Below are positions 25,860 to 32,268 of a DNA stretch of 64,000 nt, piece by piece. The notes under the pieces are model-generated. The model ran no database searches. It saw only the letters and a program-made list of their open reading frames with translations, and had not been told where the DNA came from. The number at the start of each line of letters is the position of its first letter. The stretch's first letter is position 1. The stretch spans positions 62,001 through 126,000 of the IMG/VR virus record IMGVR_UViG_3300013005_000001; one strand, 5' to 3'. Source of the stretch: a virus. The position numbers and the translations under genes were made by a program.

Positions 25860-25939
25860 TGGTACGGGCGACGGGACTTGAACCCGCGTGCCACCAACTA
25901 CCCTTTCTACACTTTATAAGAGTGAGGGGATACGCCCGT
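25860..25939 (-). ncRNA. tRNA-like element with atypical D region
   Basis: 80 bases. The acceptor ACGGGCG/CGCCCGT is perfect, followed by A and an encoded CCA. The T-arm GCGGG-TTCAAGT-CCCGT is good. The middle does not fold as a normal tRNA. A four-pair hairpin CACT-CTTATAA-AGTG comes straight after the acceptor linker (loop would give anticodon TAT), with no normal D-arm, and is followed by 22 bases including GGGTAGTTGGTGGCAC. It may be a divergent tRNA-Ile(TAT), a degraded tRNA or a tRNA mimic. Confidence 0.5.
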
Positions 25940-25983
25940 GTGTAAAAACAGAGATGTATCCAAGCATATTCGAAAATCTAATC

Positions 25984-26253
25984 TCATTGTGCGTTCTCTT
26001 TACGGGGTTGTTCTTTGACCATTTGATATAAAGCTTTTATTCCAAGCGGAGTTATAGTATAACCTTTGTTGGATTTGATTGCAAATCGTTGACGGACAAG
26101 AATGTCTAGTGAGCGGGTAGCAGTACTAATTCTTTTATTATACTTTGTAGGAGATAAAGCCATAAGATCATTAACAGTAGACCATTTCTGGCCTCTGGTC
26201 TTAAGATAGTATAACGCTACATGAGTAGGGGAATTACGCTTAATGTTAATCAT
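25984..26253 (-). CDS. Winged-helix DNA-binding protein
   Basis: An 89-residue protein from the ATG at 26253, with CGGAGGAATC directly upstream. The pattern LYYLKTRGQKWSTVNDLMAL, RISTATRSLDILVRQ, then FAIKSNKGYTITPLG looks like a winged helix with recognition helix and wing. It probably acts as a transcription regulator. It follows a 280-base non-coding, structured region. Confidence 0.6.
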   Translation of the reverse strand: MINIKRNSPTHVALYYLKTRGQKWSTVNDLMALSPTKYNKRISTATRSLDILVRQRFAIKSNKGYTITPLGIKALYQMVKEQPRKENAQ

Positions 26254-26283
26254 GATTCCTCCGATATATAATATAAATAAATT

Positions 26284-26507
26284 GATAGCAGGCAATGGAG
26301 CGATATGGGGCCACTAGTGTCATTGCTTTTTCGTTAGCAATTCAGTCGGCTTATTTCTGTGTTTTATCACGTAGTAAGTTTGAATTTACTAGCTGCTATC
26401 AAAACTAATGATGGTGAACGCTCACGTCCACAAACGTCCACCATCAAACTAATTAACTAGCATTTACAACGGGAGATATGTGCCCACCCTAAAATGTTGT
26501 AATTCCG
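26284..26507 (-). ncRNA. Candidate structured RNA in a non-coding gap
   Basis: The 26254-26536 gap has no ORF but contains several strong pairings. GATAGCAG (26284) pairs with CTGCTATC (26393-26400). Inside this, GCAATG pairs with CATTGC (26321), and TAGTAAG pairs with TTTACTA. Next is GATGGTG-A-ACG/CGT-C-CACCATC (about 26409-26446), then TTACAAC/GTTGTAA around 26464-26503 enclosing GGG/CCC. A competing ATTGC/GCAAT hairpin uses the same bases as CATTGC. It could be a leader RNA for the 26253 gene or a separate RNA. Confidence 0.45.
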
Positions 26508-26536
26508 TATCCACTACAAAGGCTACTAGTTAAATC

Positions 26537-27007
26537 TTAATGGATATTAAATCCACCACAGTTTTCAAGAAAGACTTGAAATTCTTTCATAACTTCTAAA
26601 TCCATATGGTACCAAGTTGAAAAAGATTTAACTTTTAAAGTACCTTGACAATTATTACATTGTTCAGTTTTAACAGTTCCATCTTCTTGATCCCAATCTC
26701 GAGTTCCTTGACTATTACAAAGTTTGCAATCTTCTAACGGAAGAGAATCCATATGTGCGTAGTATTGAGAAATGTATTCTTCAATAATTCCTTTTTCTAA
26801 ATCTTTTTTTAAAAGCTTAGACAAGGCTAAAGAGTCTCTAGCATTTAAACCATCGCCAGAGTTATCATGTGGAGATTCACATTTGTCACAAATAACAGGA
26901 TGAAGCTGATGTAGGCAGTCCCATAAAGGGTGCCAGTACCAAACATTGGCGCGAAAGTATTCGCCCTGTTCGTTCTTTGGCTTTCTGCCATAAACGTCCA
27001 TTCCCAT
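26537..27007 (-). CDS. Phage protein of the 'MGMDVYG' type with zinc knuckles
   Basis: A 156-residue protein starting MGMDVYGRKP...GEYFRANVWYWHPLW, a start I recognise from many phage hypotheticals. CDKC at about 40, then CKLCNSQG and CNNCQG (97-125) form a DnaJ-like zinc-binding pattern. Function unknown. Confidence 0.65.
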   Translation of the reverse strand: MGMDVYGRKPKNEQGEYFRANVWYWHPLWDCLHQLHPVICDKCESPHDNSGDGLNARDSLALSKLLKKDLEKGIIEEYISQYYAHMDSLPLEDCKLCNSQGTRDWDQEDGTVKTEQCNNCQGTLKVKSFSTWYHMDLEVMKEFQVFLENCGGFNIH

Positions 27008-27009
27008 GT

Positions 27010-27273
27010 TTAATCTCCTACTAGCTTAGTGTACACTTCACCATTCTCTTGTATTTTTGTGTCTTCATACGGTGCTGCAATACGACGATAGAGTTCTAGT
27101 TTTGCGCACTCTAAAGCTCCAATAACTTCGTTAATGGTAGAGTATGATTTACCCTTCTTATCAATAAAATGATTAATAAGGGTAGAGATGTAATAATTTA
27201 ATTCGCCGGCATTGACAATAGCTTCAGGGCTAAACAATATCTCGGCTCGTATTTCTGGTTTAATGTAGGGCAT
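27010..27273 (-). CDS. DUF6899-like phage protein
   Basis: An 87-residue protein: MPYIKPEIRAEI, AGELNYYISTLI, INEVIGALECAKLELYRRIAAPYEDTKI. This matches, from memory, a conserved phage family whose members share the AxxELNY and ECAKLELYRR..APYED motifs; its function is unknown. The ATG at 27273 is preferred to the longer frame. Confidence 0.7.
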   Translation of the reverse strand: MPYIKPEIRAEILFSPEAIVNAGELNYYISTLINHFIDKKGKSYSTINEVIGALECAKLELYRRIAAPYEDTKIQENGEVYTKLVGD

Positions 27274-27275
27274 AA

Positions 27276-27533
27276 TTAATAATCTTCTTCTTCGCCAAAT
27301 ACTTGTTTCCAACAAGCTGGATGAGTTCCAGAGATCATCCATTCTCTAATATCTTTATCAAGATTAGGGAATACGTCTTGGATGTAAAGTCCACGAACTT
27401 TCCATTTGTTGTATTGTTCTTTGGTCATTAAAAAGAATGTTTCACCTTCACAGTGAATACATTCTGTATGAACATTGTCTGGACAATAAGCGTTTTCATC
27501 TCCTGCAACACGATAATAAATAACGTTAGTCAT
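27276..27533 (-). CDS. Small unknown protein with Cys pairs
   Basis: An 85-residue protein with CPDN..TECIHCEG near the N-terminus and a helical, Trp-rich C-terminal half. AGAGGA precedes the ATG at 27533, which overlaps the stop of the upstream membrane-peptide gene (ATGA). Function unknown. Confidence 0.5.
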   Translation of the reverse strand: MTNVIYYRVAGDENAYCPDNVHTECIHCEGETFFLMTKEQYNKWKVRGLYIQDVFPNLDKDIREWMISGTHPACWKQVFGEEEDY

Positions 27534-27688
27534 AGGTTTTCCTCTTCGGTATAATACCAATTTTTTGTAGGAGCATAAACAATTTTAGAAGCAATATAAA
27601 AAATAAATATTGCAAGCAATTGAATAAATAAAGATTGAGTTAATCCTATATAGATTAACCAAATGTAGGTAAACATAAGATTTAGCAT
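27530..27688 (-). CDS. Small membrane protein, 52 aa
   Basis: Not previously obvious because of its length: the ATG at 27686-27688 opens a 52-codon frame with two hydrophobic segments (LMFTYIWLIYIGL and LFIQLLAIFIFYIA), then a charged end. Its TGA overlaps the next ATG. Likely an inner-membrane phage peptide. Confidence 0.5.
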   Translation of the reverse strand: MLNLMFTYIWLIYIGLTQSLFIQLLAIFIFYIASKIVYAPTKNWYYTEEENL

Positions 27689-27690
27689 AG

Positions 27691-27764
27691 TGGGCCCTCT
27701 GGGGCTCGAACCCAGGACACACGGATTATGAGTCCGATGCTCTAACCGACTGAGCTAAGGGCCC
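27691..27764 (-). tRNA. tRNA with anticodon CAT (Met or Ile2)
   Basis: A full cloverleaf: acceptor GGGCCCT/AGGGCCC, D-arm AGCTCAGTCGGTTAGAGC, anticodon loop CTCATAA, T-arm CTGGG-TTCGAGC-CCCAG. No CCA is encoded. Elongator Met and lysidine-modified Ile2 cannot be separated by sequence reading alone. Confidence 0.9.
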
Positions 27765-27911
27765 GTAGAACAGTTGTGACCATCTGGTCTGGGGGGCAGA
27801 TGAATTGGTATATTCACTTTGTGGACGGGCCAGTCGTAAACGAGTGGGACTCCGTAACAATGGGGACTGTTAACTCCCAAAATCAATATGATTGCATGTC
27901 ACTGCATAACA
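27765..27911 (-). other. Non-coding gap next to the tRNA
   Basis: No ORF of useful length. It contains a D-arm-like TGAATTGGTATATTCA, a GGGG-ACTGTTAA-CTCCC T-arm-like hairpin and other short pairings, but no complete cloverleaf on either strand. It may be a remnant tRNA. Confidence 0.3.
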
Positions 27912-28055
27912 TTAATCAGATAAAACAGGAACTAATAAACTAAAAGTAGAAAAAGATATTTTATAGTTATTAATATATTTATCTACAGATTTTTGTTCTT
28001 CTAATTCCCGTTCCAATTGATCAAGATCATGTTGTTCGATTGAACCTGAGCACAT
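27912..28055 (-). CDS. Small unknown protein, 47 aa
   Basis: The ATG overlaps the upstream stop (TAATG). The product MCSGSIEQHDLDQLEREL... is acidic and helical, then hydrophobic. The coupling supports it being real. Confidence 0.45.
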   Translation of the reverse strand: MCSGSIEQHDLDQLERELEEQKSVDKYINNYKISFSTFSLLVPVLSD

Positions 28056-28255
28056 TACAGTTTACCTGCTCCAGGAATATACATTTTAATCTGAGCTGAT
28101 TCAAACATAACTGAAGGTTGATCTTCTTTTTCGTATTCATAACCGATTTCGAAGCGTTCGTTTATTTCTTCTTGAAGTAATTGAACTGCATCTGCGTCGT
28201 CTTGGAATTCGCCAGGAATATCGGCGTGAATTTCAACGTTAATTTTAACTTTCAT
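28055..28255 (-). CDS. Small acidic beta/alpha protein
   Basis: A 66-residue protein with a regular strand-helix-strand pattern (MKVKINVEIHADIPG, then an acidic helix, then SAQIKMYIPG). The start lies within the end of the upstream gene and the stop overlaps the next start. Function unknown. Confidence 0.55.
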   Translation of the reverse strand: MKVKINVEIHADIPGEFQDDADAVQLLQEEINERFEIGYEYEKEDQPSVMFESAQIKMYIPGAGKL

Positions 28256-28409
28256 GAGTAGGTGTAGCCTCTTCTGTGAGTAGTAGGTATAAACGAATGT
28301 CTAATAACAAGTCTGTCATTTCAGATGACGAGACAAGCTGTTGGCCAGAAATGTCTCCAATGGCTTTGTCGACCATTTGGATTGCATTAGTTTTTGGATT
28401 AATAGTCAT
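28245..28409 (-). CDS. Small helical protein, 54 aa
   Basis: The ATG at 28407-28409 overlaps the previous stop (TAATG), and the frame ends 11 bases inside the next gene. The product MTINPKTNAIQMVDKAI... is mostly helical. The tight overlaps on both sides support it. Confidence 0.5.
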   Translation of the reverse strand: MTINPKTNAIQMVDKAIGDISGQQLVSSSEMTDLLLDIRLYLLLTEEATPTHES

Positions 28410-28687
28410 TACGCTTTCCCTCCACGTTTTTTGTATATAGTAACTGCTTTTTCTAAGGTGGTGCAGTAATCACCATTTGATGCTTCAAAACCTTGAGGTC
28501 TTGCTGTTACGCTCCATACTACGTATGGATGAAGTTCATTTTCTCCAGAACAGATAGTTATCCAATAGGCATAACTATCTCCAGGAATTCTGTTTGCCAT
28601 TTTAGTAGAAGCAATGACCATACGGTTAGTGGTGCCAACTAAGTCACCAATACGTAGTTCATTGTCTAGGTTTAATTCATTTGTCAT
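28409..28687 (-). CDS. Unknown protein, 92 aa
   Basis: The ATG at 28687 is preferred because the longer frame runs through the tRNA-Lys gene. The product is beta-rich (ELRIGDLVGTTNRMVIAS) with SYAYWITICSGENE and a basic end. It may be a small beta-barrel. No family recognised. Confidence 0.5.
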   Translation of the reverse strand: MTNELNLDNELRIGDLVGTTNRMVIASTKMANRIPGDSYAYWITICSGENELHPYVVWSVTARPQGFEASNGDYCTTLEKAVTIYKKRGGKA

Positions 28688-28689
28688 AG

Positions 28690-28762
28690 TACGCCCTCCG
28701 GGGCTCGAACCCGGGACACACGGATTAAAAGTCCGATGCTCTACCAACTGAGCTAAAGGCGC
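28690..28762 (-). tRNA. tRNA-Lys (anticodon TTT)
   Basis: A full cloverleaf: acceptor GCGCCTT/AGGGCGT, D-arm AGCTCAGTTGGTAGAGC, anticodon loop CTTTTAA, T-arm CCCGG-TTCGAGC-CCCGG, discriminator A. AAA codons are very frequent in the left-hand genes. Confidence 0.92.
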
Positions 28763-28768
28763 GTATTG

Positions 28769-28945
28769 CTATCTATTAGCTTGCCACCATCGATCTTCTA
28801 GATCTTGGTCGGGTAAATTTGATTTTTGAGAATGCTTGCGAGCAGACTCAACCATTTCCTTAATTTCTTTATCTTCTTCACGAATAGCAATAAAAGTAAA
28901 GATGCCCCATAAAGTGCCCAGTGCAATGATTACATAAGTTAACAT
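28769..28945 (-). CDS. Small membrane protein, 58 aa
   Basis: A single N-terminal transmembrane helix (LTYVIIALGTLWGIFTFIAI), followed by a charged cytoplasmic-type tail. Its ATG overlaps the stop of the next tiny gene (TAATG). Too short for most gene callers. Confidence 0.5.
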   Translation of the reverse strand: MLTYVIIALGTLWGIFTFIAIREEDKEIKEMVESARKHSQKSNLPDQDLEDRWWQANR

Positions 28946-29019
28946 TAGAAGTATCTTTTCTTTATAAATTCAAAAATATAGACAACAAAAAAAGCAATCA
29001 ATATATTATAAATAATCAT
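28945..29019 (-). CDS. Tiny membrane peptide, 24 aa
   Basis: AGAAGGATTTAAA precedes the ATG at 29019. The product is MIIYNILIAFFVVYIFEFIK and three more residues, one transmembrane helix with a basic end. It is coupled to the 28769 gene. Confidence 0.4.
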   Translation of the reverse strand: MIIYNILIAFFVVYIFEFIKKRYF

Positions 29020-29035
29020 TTTAAATCCTTCTGAG

Positions 29036-29119
29036 TTAAAGATCAGTATTTTCTAAAATCCAGATAGCAGAACCAATAATAGAATAAAATATCACTAAAG
29101 TTATTAATACTTTAATCAT
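29036..29119 (-). CDS. Tiny membrane peptide, 27 aa
   Basis: The ATG overlaps the stop of the 29116 gene (ATGA). The product is MIKVLITLVIFYSIIGSAIW plus a short acidic end, one transmembrane helix. It resembles its neighbour at 28945 in form. Confidence 0.4.
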   Translation of the reverse strand: MIKVLITLVIFYSIIGSAIWILENTDL

Positions 29120-29334
29120 TGAGGATAGATATCGTCAATAGTAGTAGGTTCAATTATTTCTACTTGTTGTAGAATTTTCTTGAACTTCTTACGTTTTTTA
29201 ATCTTGTATCCGTTAATTTCAAGTTCTGAAACTATTTGTTCCGGTATACCATACCAAACAGTAATGCCATTACGAGTTAATACATGAGCTATAATGTCCA
29301 GTTTATTTTTAACGTGCATTTTAACGTATGTCAT
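29116..29334 (-). CDS. Small unknown protein, 72 aa
   Basis: Basic, with a strand-helix-strand core (GITVWYGIPEQIVSELEINGYKI), a Lys-rich turn and an acidic end. Located between the cold-shock gene and tiny membrane peptides. Function unknown. Confidence 0.5.
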   Translation of the reverse strand: MTYVKMHVKNKLDIIAHVLTRNGITVWYGIPEQIVSELEINGYKIKKRKKFKKILQQVEIIEPTTIDDIYPQ

Positions 29335-29343
29335 TGATCGGAC

Positions 29344-29544
29344 CTATACTGTGCGAACGTTGATTGCTTCAGGACCTTTACGTCCTTCGCCAATATCGAA
29401 TTGAACATTCTGGCCTGTAGTCAATGCAGGTTGAGCAGCTTGTTCAACATTTGAAGTATGAACAAAGATGTCTCCATCTGTGTCTGTAGAAATAAAGCCA
29501 AAGCCTTTTTCTTCATTGAAAAATTTTACAATACCTGTAGGCAT
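29344..29544 (-). CDS. csp: Cold-shock domain protein
   Basis: 66 residues covering one complete cold-shock domain: MPTGIVKFFNEEKGFGFIST (RNP1 KGFGFI), then DIFVHTSNV (RNP2 FVH), GQNVQFDI and a C-terminal strand. It binds single-stranded RNA or DNA and can melt RNA structure. Actinobacterial phages often carry one. It lies next to the WhiB gene. Confidence 0.93.
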   Translation of the reverse strand: MPTGIVKFFNEEKGFGFISTDTDGDIFVHTSNVEQAAQPALTTGQNVQFDIGEGRKGPEAINVRTV

Positions 29545-29600
29545 TAGTACTCATTTCTATTATATTATTTGTTTTATTGATTCCATAATAAATTATGGTT

Positions 29601-29888
29601 TCATATTCCATCTTTGTTGATAGTTCTTCTAGGCTTTCTTTTAGCATTACCATAAGGTAAATAGCCAAGAGATACACGTTGTTCTTCTGTTTCGCCACCC
29701 CATATGCCATATTCAAGATTGTTGCGAGCATAAGCTCTACATTGAGTGACTACTGGACATTGGGCGCAAATAGTTAAAGCTTTTGCTTCTCGTTTTACTC
29801 TAGCTTGAGGGCGTTCGTTATAAAGCGGAAAGAATAAATCAGTTTGATTTTTACATGCCGCTGCATCGAACCATGAAGGGTGATACAT
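29601..29888 (-). CDS. whiB: WhiB-family iron-sulfur transcription factor
   Basis: A 95-residue protein with Cys12, Cys41, Cys44 and Cys50 in the C...CxxCxxxxxC pattern that holds a 4Fe-4S cluster. GIWGG at 61-65 and a basic C-terminus (NAKRKPRRT) for DNA binding complete the family layout. WhiB proteins act by binding the sigma factor and are restricted to Actinobacteria and their phages, so this is the best single clue to the host. Phage WhiB proteins can repress host regulators. Confidence 0.93.
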   Translation of the reverse strand: MYHPSWFDAAACKNQTDLFFPLYNERPQARVKREAKALTICAQCPVVTQCRAYARNNLEYGIWGGETEEQRVSLGYLPYGNAKRKPRRTINKDGI

Positions 29889-29931
29889 TTAAATCCTTAA
29901 AAGATACTAATTTGATATAAAGGTTACTTAA

Positions 29932-30222
29932 TTAAAGTGGCCAATGTTTTGAATCTGCCTTAGGATCTAAAGCAGGAATTATATTACATGATATATTAAA
30001 TTTTTCTTGAGTTGATTCAACCCAAGCTTTTGCCTGCTCCAATGTAGGAAAGGGTCCCCATGATACCACATGGGTATAGCCATGATACTGAGCAAAGTAA
30101 CTATACTTGGGAATATCTTCTGTTGTTAAAACAGAATTGTACCAATCAATTTTAGACATATTAACATCTATATCTTCTAACATAGATATAGTTTTAAGGG
30201 TATTCTTAATTTTTTTAAACAT
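29932..30222 (-). CDS. Unknown protein, 96 aa
   Basis: Helical start, then a strand-helix-strand part (YTHVVSWGPFPTLEQAKAWVESTQ) like small phage 'SPOR-like' or signal-domain proteins. Ends AD..KHWPL. No firm family. Confidence 0.5.
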   Translation of the reverse strand: MFKKIKNTLKTISMLEDIDVNMSKIDWYNSVLTTEDIPKYSYFAQYHGYTHVVSWGPFPTLEQAKAWVESTQEKFNISCNIIPALDPKADSKHWPL

Positions 30223-30225
30223 GTC

Positions 30226-30519
30226 TTAGTCCTGACCGAAGTTAACGTGAACGACATTAGTGGTGTCAGTAGATTTAGGATTGTACATAAGTACTTTGGC
30301 TAAAGCCTGAGAATAATTTTTAAATGCTGGGTGATTAATTTTCTCTTCAGGAATTTCATCTCCGTATTCTGCGCGATGGATATAAAGAACACGTCCATCT
30401 TCAAAGTGGAAATCTAAACGATATCCAGAATCAGCAGTAAAAGCTTCTAAAGCATGTTCAATATTTAAATGATCAGCAGTTAAGCCGTCATTTGAACGAG
30501 TTGAGTAAGTAATAAACAT
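30226..30519 (-). CDS. Unknown protein, 97 aa
   Basis: ATG at 30519 with GGAAG upstream. A beta-strand pair (YRLDFHFEDGRVLYIHRAEYGDE) and helices suggest a small alpha/beta fold. It overlaps the stop of the DUF4314-like gene. Function unknown. Confidence 0.5.
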   Translation of the reverse strand: MFITYSTRSNDGLTADHLNIEHALEAFTADSGYRLDFHFEDGRVLYIHRAEYGDEIPEEKINHPAFKNYSQALAKVLMYNPKSTDTTNVVHVNFGQD

Positions 30520-30731
30520 TATAGGTACTTCCATTTATCAATTCCAGGGATAAGGCCTAATGTAGAACCAGTATCCCAATTTACAAAAACTGTACCATTA
30601 TCATCTACATAGTTGATAACACCCTGAATACCAGGGGTTAAAGCTGTAAATTCATCTGTACAGAGAATCAATTCGATTCTTTTTCCGATAAGAGTTTTGC
30701 CATAATTGGCATACAGTGGATTTTTTTTCAT
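30519..30731 (-). CDS. DUF4314-like protein
   Basis: A 70-residue protein: GKRIELILCTDEFTALTPGIQGVINYVDDNG, then VNWDTGSTLGLIPGIDKW. The 'G.RIEL...P...G..G.V..VDD.G...V.WD.GS.L' pattern matches DUF4314, a small beta-barrel family common in phages and mobile elements. The ATG at 30731 avoids the tRNA-Asn gene upstream. Confidence 0.75.
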   Translation of the reverse strand: MKKNPLYANYGKTLIGKRIELILCTDEFTALTPGIQGVINYVDDNGTVFVNWDTGSTLGLIPGIDKWKYL

Positions 30732-30733
30732 AG

Positions 30734-30806
30734 CTCCCAGAGTAGGGCTCGAACCTACGACCAACGGATTAACAGTCCGTAGCTCTGCCAACTGAGCTAT
30801 CTGGGA
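30734..30806 (-). tRNA. tRNA-Asn (anticodon GTT)
   Basis: A full cloverleaf: acceptor TCCCAGA/TCTGGGA, D-arm AGCTCAGTTGGCAGAGC, anticodon loop CTGTTAA, T-arm GTAGG-TTCGAGC-CCTAC, discriminator G, as expected for Asn. Confidence 0.92.
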
Positions 30807-30813
30807 TAAATTT

Positions 30814-31074
30814 TTAAATTATTACTTCAGTTGAAGGATCATAATTTTGCAACTGAGGATTATCAAGAAGTTGAATAGCAAATAACGGAGTAACGTCGTG
30901 ACTATCAAAATCTGTTTCAGTGTTGGCAAATGACAAAGTCAAATTAGATTCATGAAGAGATAATAAAAGCTCTCTAAGGTCAAGACCTATAGGTCTAAGA
31001 TTATCAATTAAGCGATGAGCTAAAAGAATAAGATCTTGTGCTTCTTGACGGGTTGGTTGTAATTTGGTTTTCAT
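30814..31074 (-). CDS. Unknown helical protein, 86 aa
   Basis: N-terminal helices (TRQEAQDLILLAHRLIDNL) and a Leu-rich middle. No family recognised. AAAGGAAAA precedes the ATG. Confidence 0.5.
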   Translation of the reverse strand: MKTKLQPTRQEAQDLILLAHRLIDNLRPIGLDLRELLLSLHESNLTLSFANTETDFDSHDVTPLFAIQLLDNPQLQNYDPSTEVII

Positions 31075-31095
31075 ATTTTTCCTTTATTGTAGTTG

Positions 31096-31320
31096 CTACC
31101 ATGTAAACATGAATAACAAAGTAGTAAAAATTAAAACAATAAGAGCTAATATTTCATTTCTATATTGCATATACTTACGGGCATATTTTATACCGTTACG
31201 ATATATAGGGCTTAATTTGTTATCACCAAAATAAGTAAAAAAATGTTTATCTTCTATTGTTTTGTAGTGTTTGACTCCATAATCAAAACCACAAAAAAAA
31301 GTCTTAATGTTTTGCCACAT
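31096..31320 (-). CDS. Small C-tail membrane protein
   Basis: A 74-residue protein, basic and aromatic over the first 50 residues, ending in one transmembrane helix (NEILALIVLIFTTLLFMF). Probably membrane-anchored by its C-terminus. Confidence 0.55.
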   Translation of the reverse strand: MWQNIKTFFCGFDYGVKHYKTIEDKHFFTYFGDNKLSPIYRNGIKYARKYMQYRNEILALIVLIFTTLLFMFTW

Positions 31321-31368
31321 GTTTATTTCCTTGTAAGTATTGTTGCATTGTTTAATATAAACATACAG

Positions 31369-31452
31369 TACCCGAGACCGGACTTGAACCGGTAAGAGGT
31401 TGCCCTCCGGGGGGTTTAAGCCCCCTGCGTCTGCCTATTCCGCCACTCGGGC
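31369..31452 (-). tRNA. tRNA-Leu (anticodon TAA)
   Basis: An 84-base class II tRNA: acceptor GCCCGAG/CTCGGGT, D-arm TGGCGGAATAGGCAGACGCA, anticodon stem GGGGG/CCCCC with loop CTTAAAC, long variable arm, T-arm ACCGG-TTCAAGT-CCGGT. It reads UUA, common in this AT-rich genome. Confidence 0.92.
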
Positions 31453-31462
31453 TAGTGATAAA

Positions 31463-31630
31463 TTAGCTATCTTGAGTTTTTCCAATGATAGCATTTTTAA
31501 GGCAGGTTATACAGAGTAGTTTATTTAAAAGAACAGATTTGTTAACATCATTGGAAGTAACTCCACAAGATGAACATTTCTTTTTAGAAGTAAAATTTCT
31601 ATTTAATGAATTGTTCTGAGGGTTCTTCAT
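31463..31630 (-). CDS. Small zinc-ribbon protein, 55 aa
   Basis: Open from the ATG at 31630, inside the end of the upstream gene. CSSC and CITC pairs lie about 22 residues apart within a Lys/Asn-rich protein, a classic zinc ribbon. No strong ribosome site; coupling to the upstream gene is likely. Confidence 0.5.
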   Translation of the reverse strand: MKNPQNNSLNRNFTSKKKCSSCGVTSNDVNKSVLLNKLLCITCLKNAIIGKTQDS

Positions 31631-31877
31631 TTTTTAGATAATCTTGATATTCATCATTTTCTTGTTCTGTCATACCAGGATTAGTAAGGATATAATGCAT
31701 TCCAGCAAAGTACCCTGAAATATGTTCTATTTCAGGTTTGCTAATTTTTGCATCACCATACTCTACATAAGTAGCGTGTTCTCCGAGCATATTTTCAACT
31801 AACTTAATAATTTTAATAGTTGTAGTAAGATTAGATAAATCTTCGGGAGAAGACGTTATCATCATTGCCATTGTCAT
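31599..31877 (-). CDS. Unknown acidic protein, 92 aa
   Basis: Starts MTMAMMITSSPEDLSN. An amphipathic helix KIIKLVENMLGEH and an acidic C-terminal tail follow. No family recognised. GGAAG precedes the ATG. Confidence 0.5.
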   Translation of the reverse strand: MTMAMMITSSPEDLSNLTTTIKIIKLVENMLGEHATYVEYGDAKISKPEIEHISGYFAGMHYILTNPGMTEQENDEYQDYLKNEEPSEQFIK

Positions 31878-31916
31878 AATATCTTCCTTTCTTGGGTAAG
31901 ATTGTTATTATTTTTA

Positions 31917-32267
31917 TTATCTATAAAATATATTTAATATAGAATCAATTACTTGTTGAGACACAGATTGTGAATCATCGCCTACAATTAAAGCATCACC
32001 ATAAATTGTAGAGTTTTGATATATATTAGTATATGTTCTATAGAGAACGGTTGCATCATGATTAACTTTAGAATAAACTCCAAAGTCATTATATGATAAA
32101 ATCATATGTACTTGATCAGTAATCTTTATTTTGTATGTGGATTGATTATCGAAAACGTAATCGATAACTTTATCGTATTCTTCTAAGAGAATACATGCAC
32201 GTCCCTCATAAGGAACGAACAAAGTTTCAATTTTATTTTCAAGATCAATTTGTTTTAAAAGAGTCAA
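31917..32267 (-). CDS. Unknown protein, 116 aa
   Basis: A mixed alpha/beta protein, Tyr-rich, with IETLFVPYEGRACILLEEYDK near residue 12. It starts one base downstream of the subtilase stop, so it is co-transcribed. Possibly a partner or cytoplasmic inhibitor of the protease, but nothing in the sequence shows this. Confidence 0.45.
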   Translation of the reverse strand: MTLLKQIDLENKIETLFVPYEGRACILLEEYDKVIDYVFDNQSTYKIKITDQVHMILSYNDFGVYSKVNHDATVLYRTYTNIYQNSTIYGDALIVGDDSQSVSQQVIDSILNIFYR

Positions 32268-32268
32268 A

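Noticed and set aside
27765-27911. A further tRNA gene
   Set aside because: D-arm-like and T-arm-like pieces exist but no acceptor stem joins them on either strand.
28688-28747. N-terminal extension of the 28409 gene
   Set aside because: The extension (ending PGSSPGGRT) is the translation of the tRNA-Lys gene, a common false start next to tRNAs; the same applies to the 30519 gene and tRNA-Asn.
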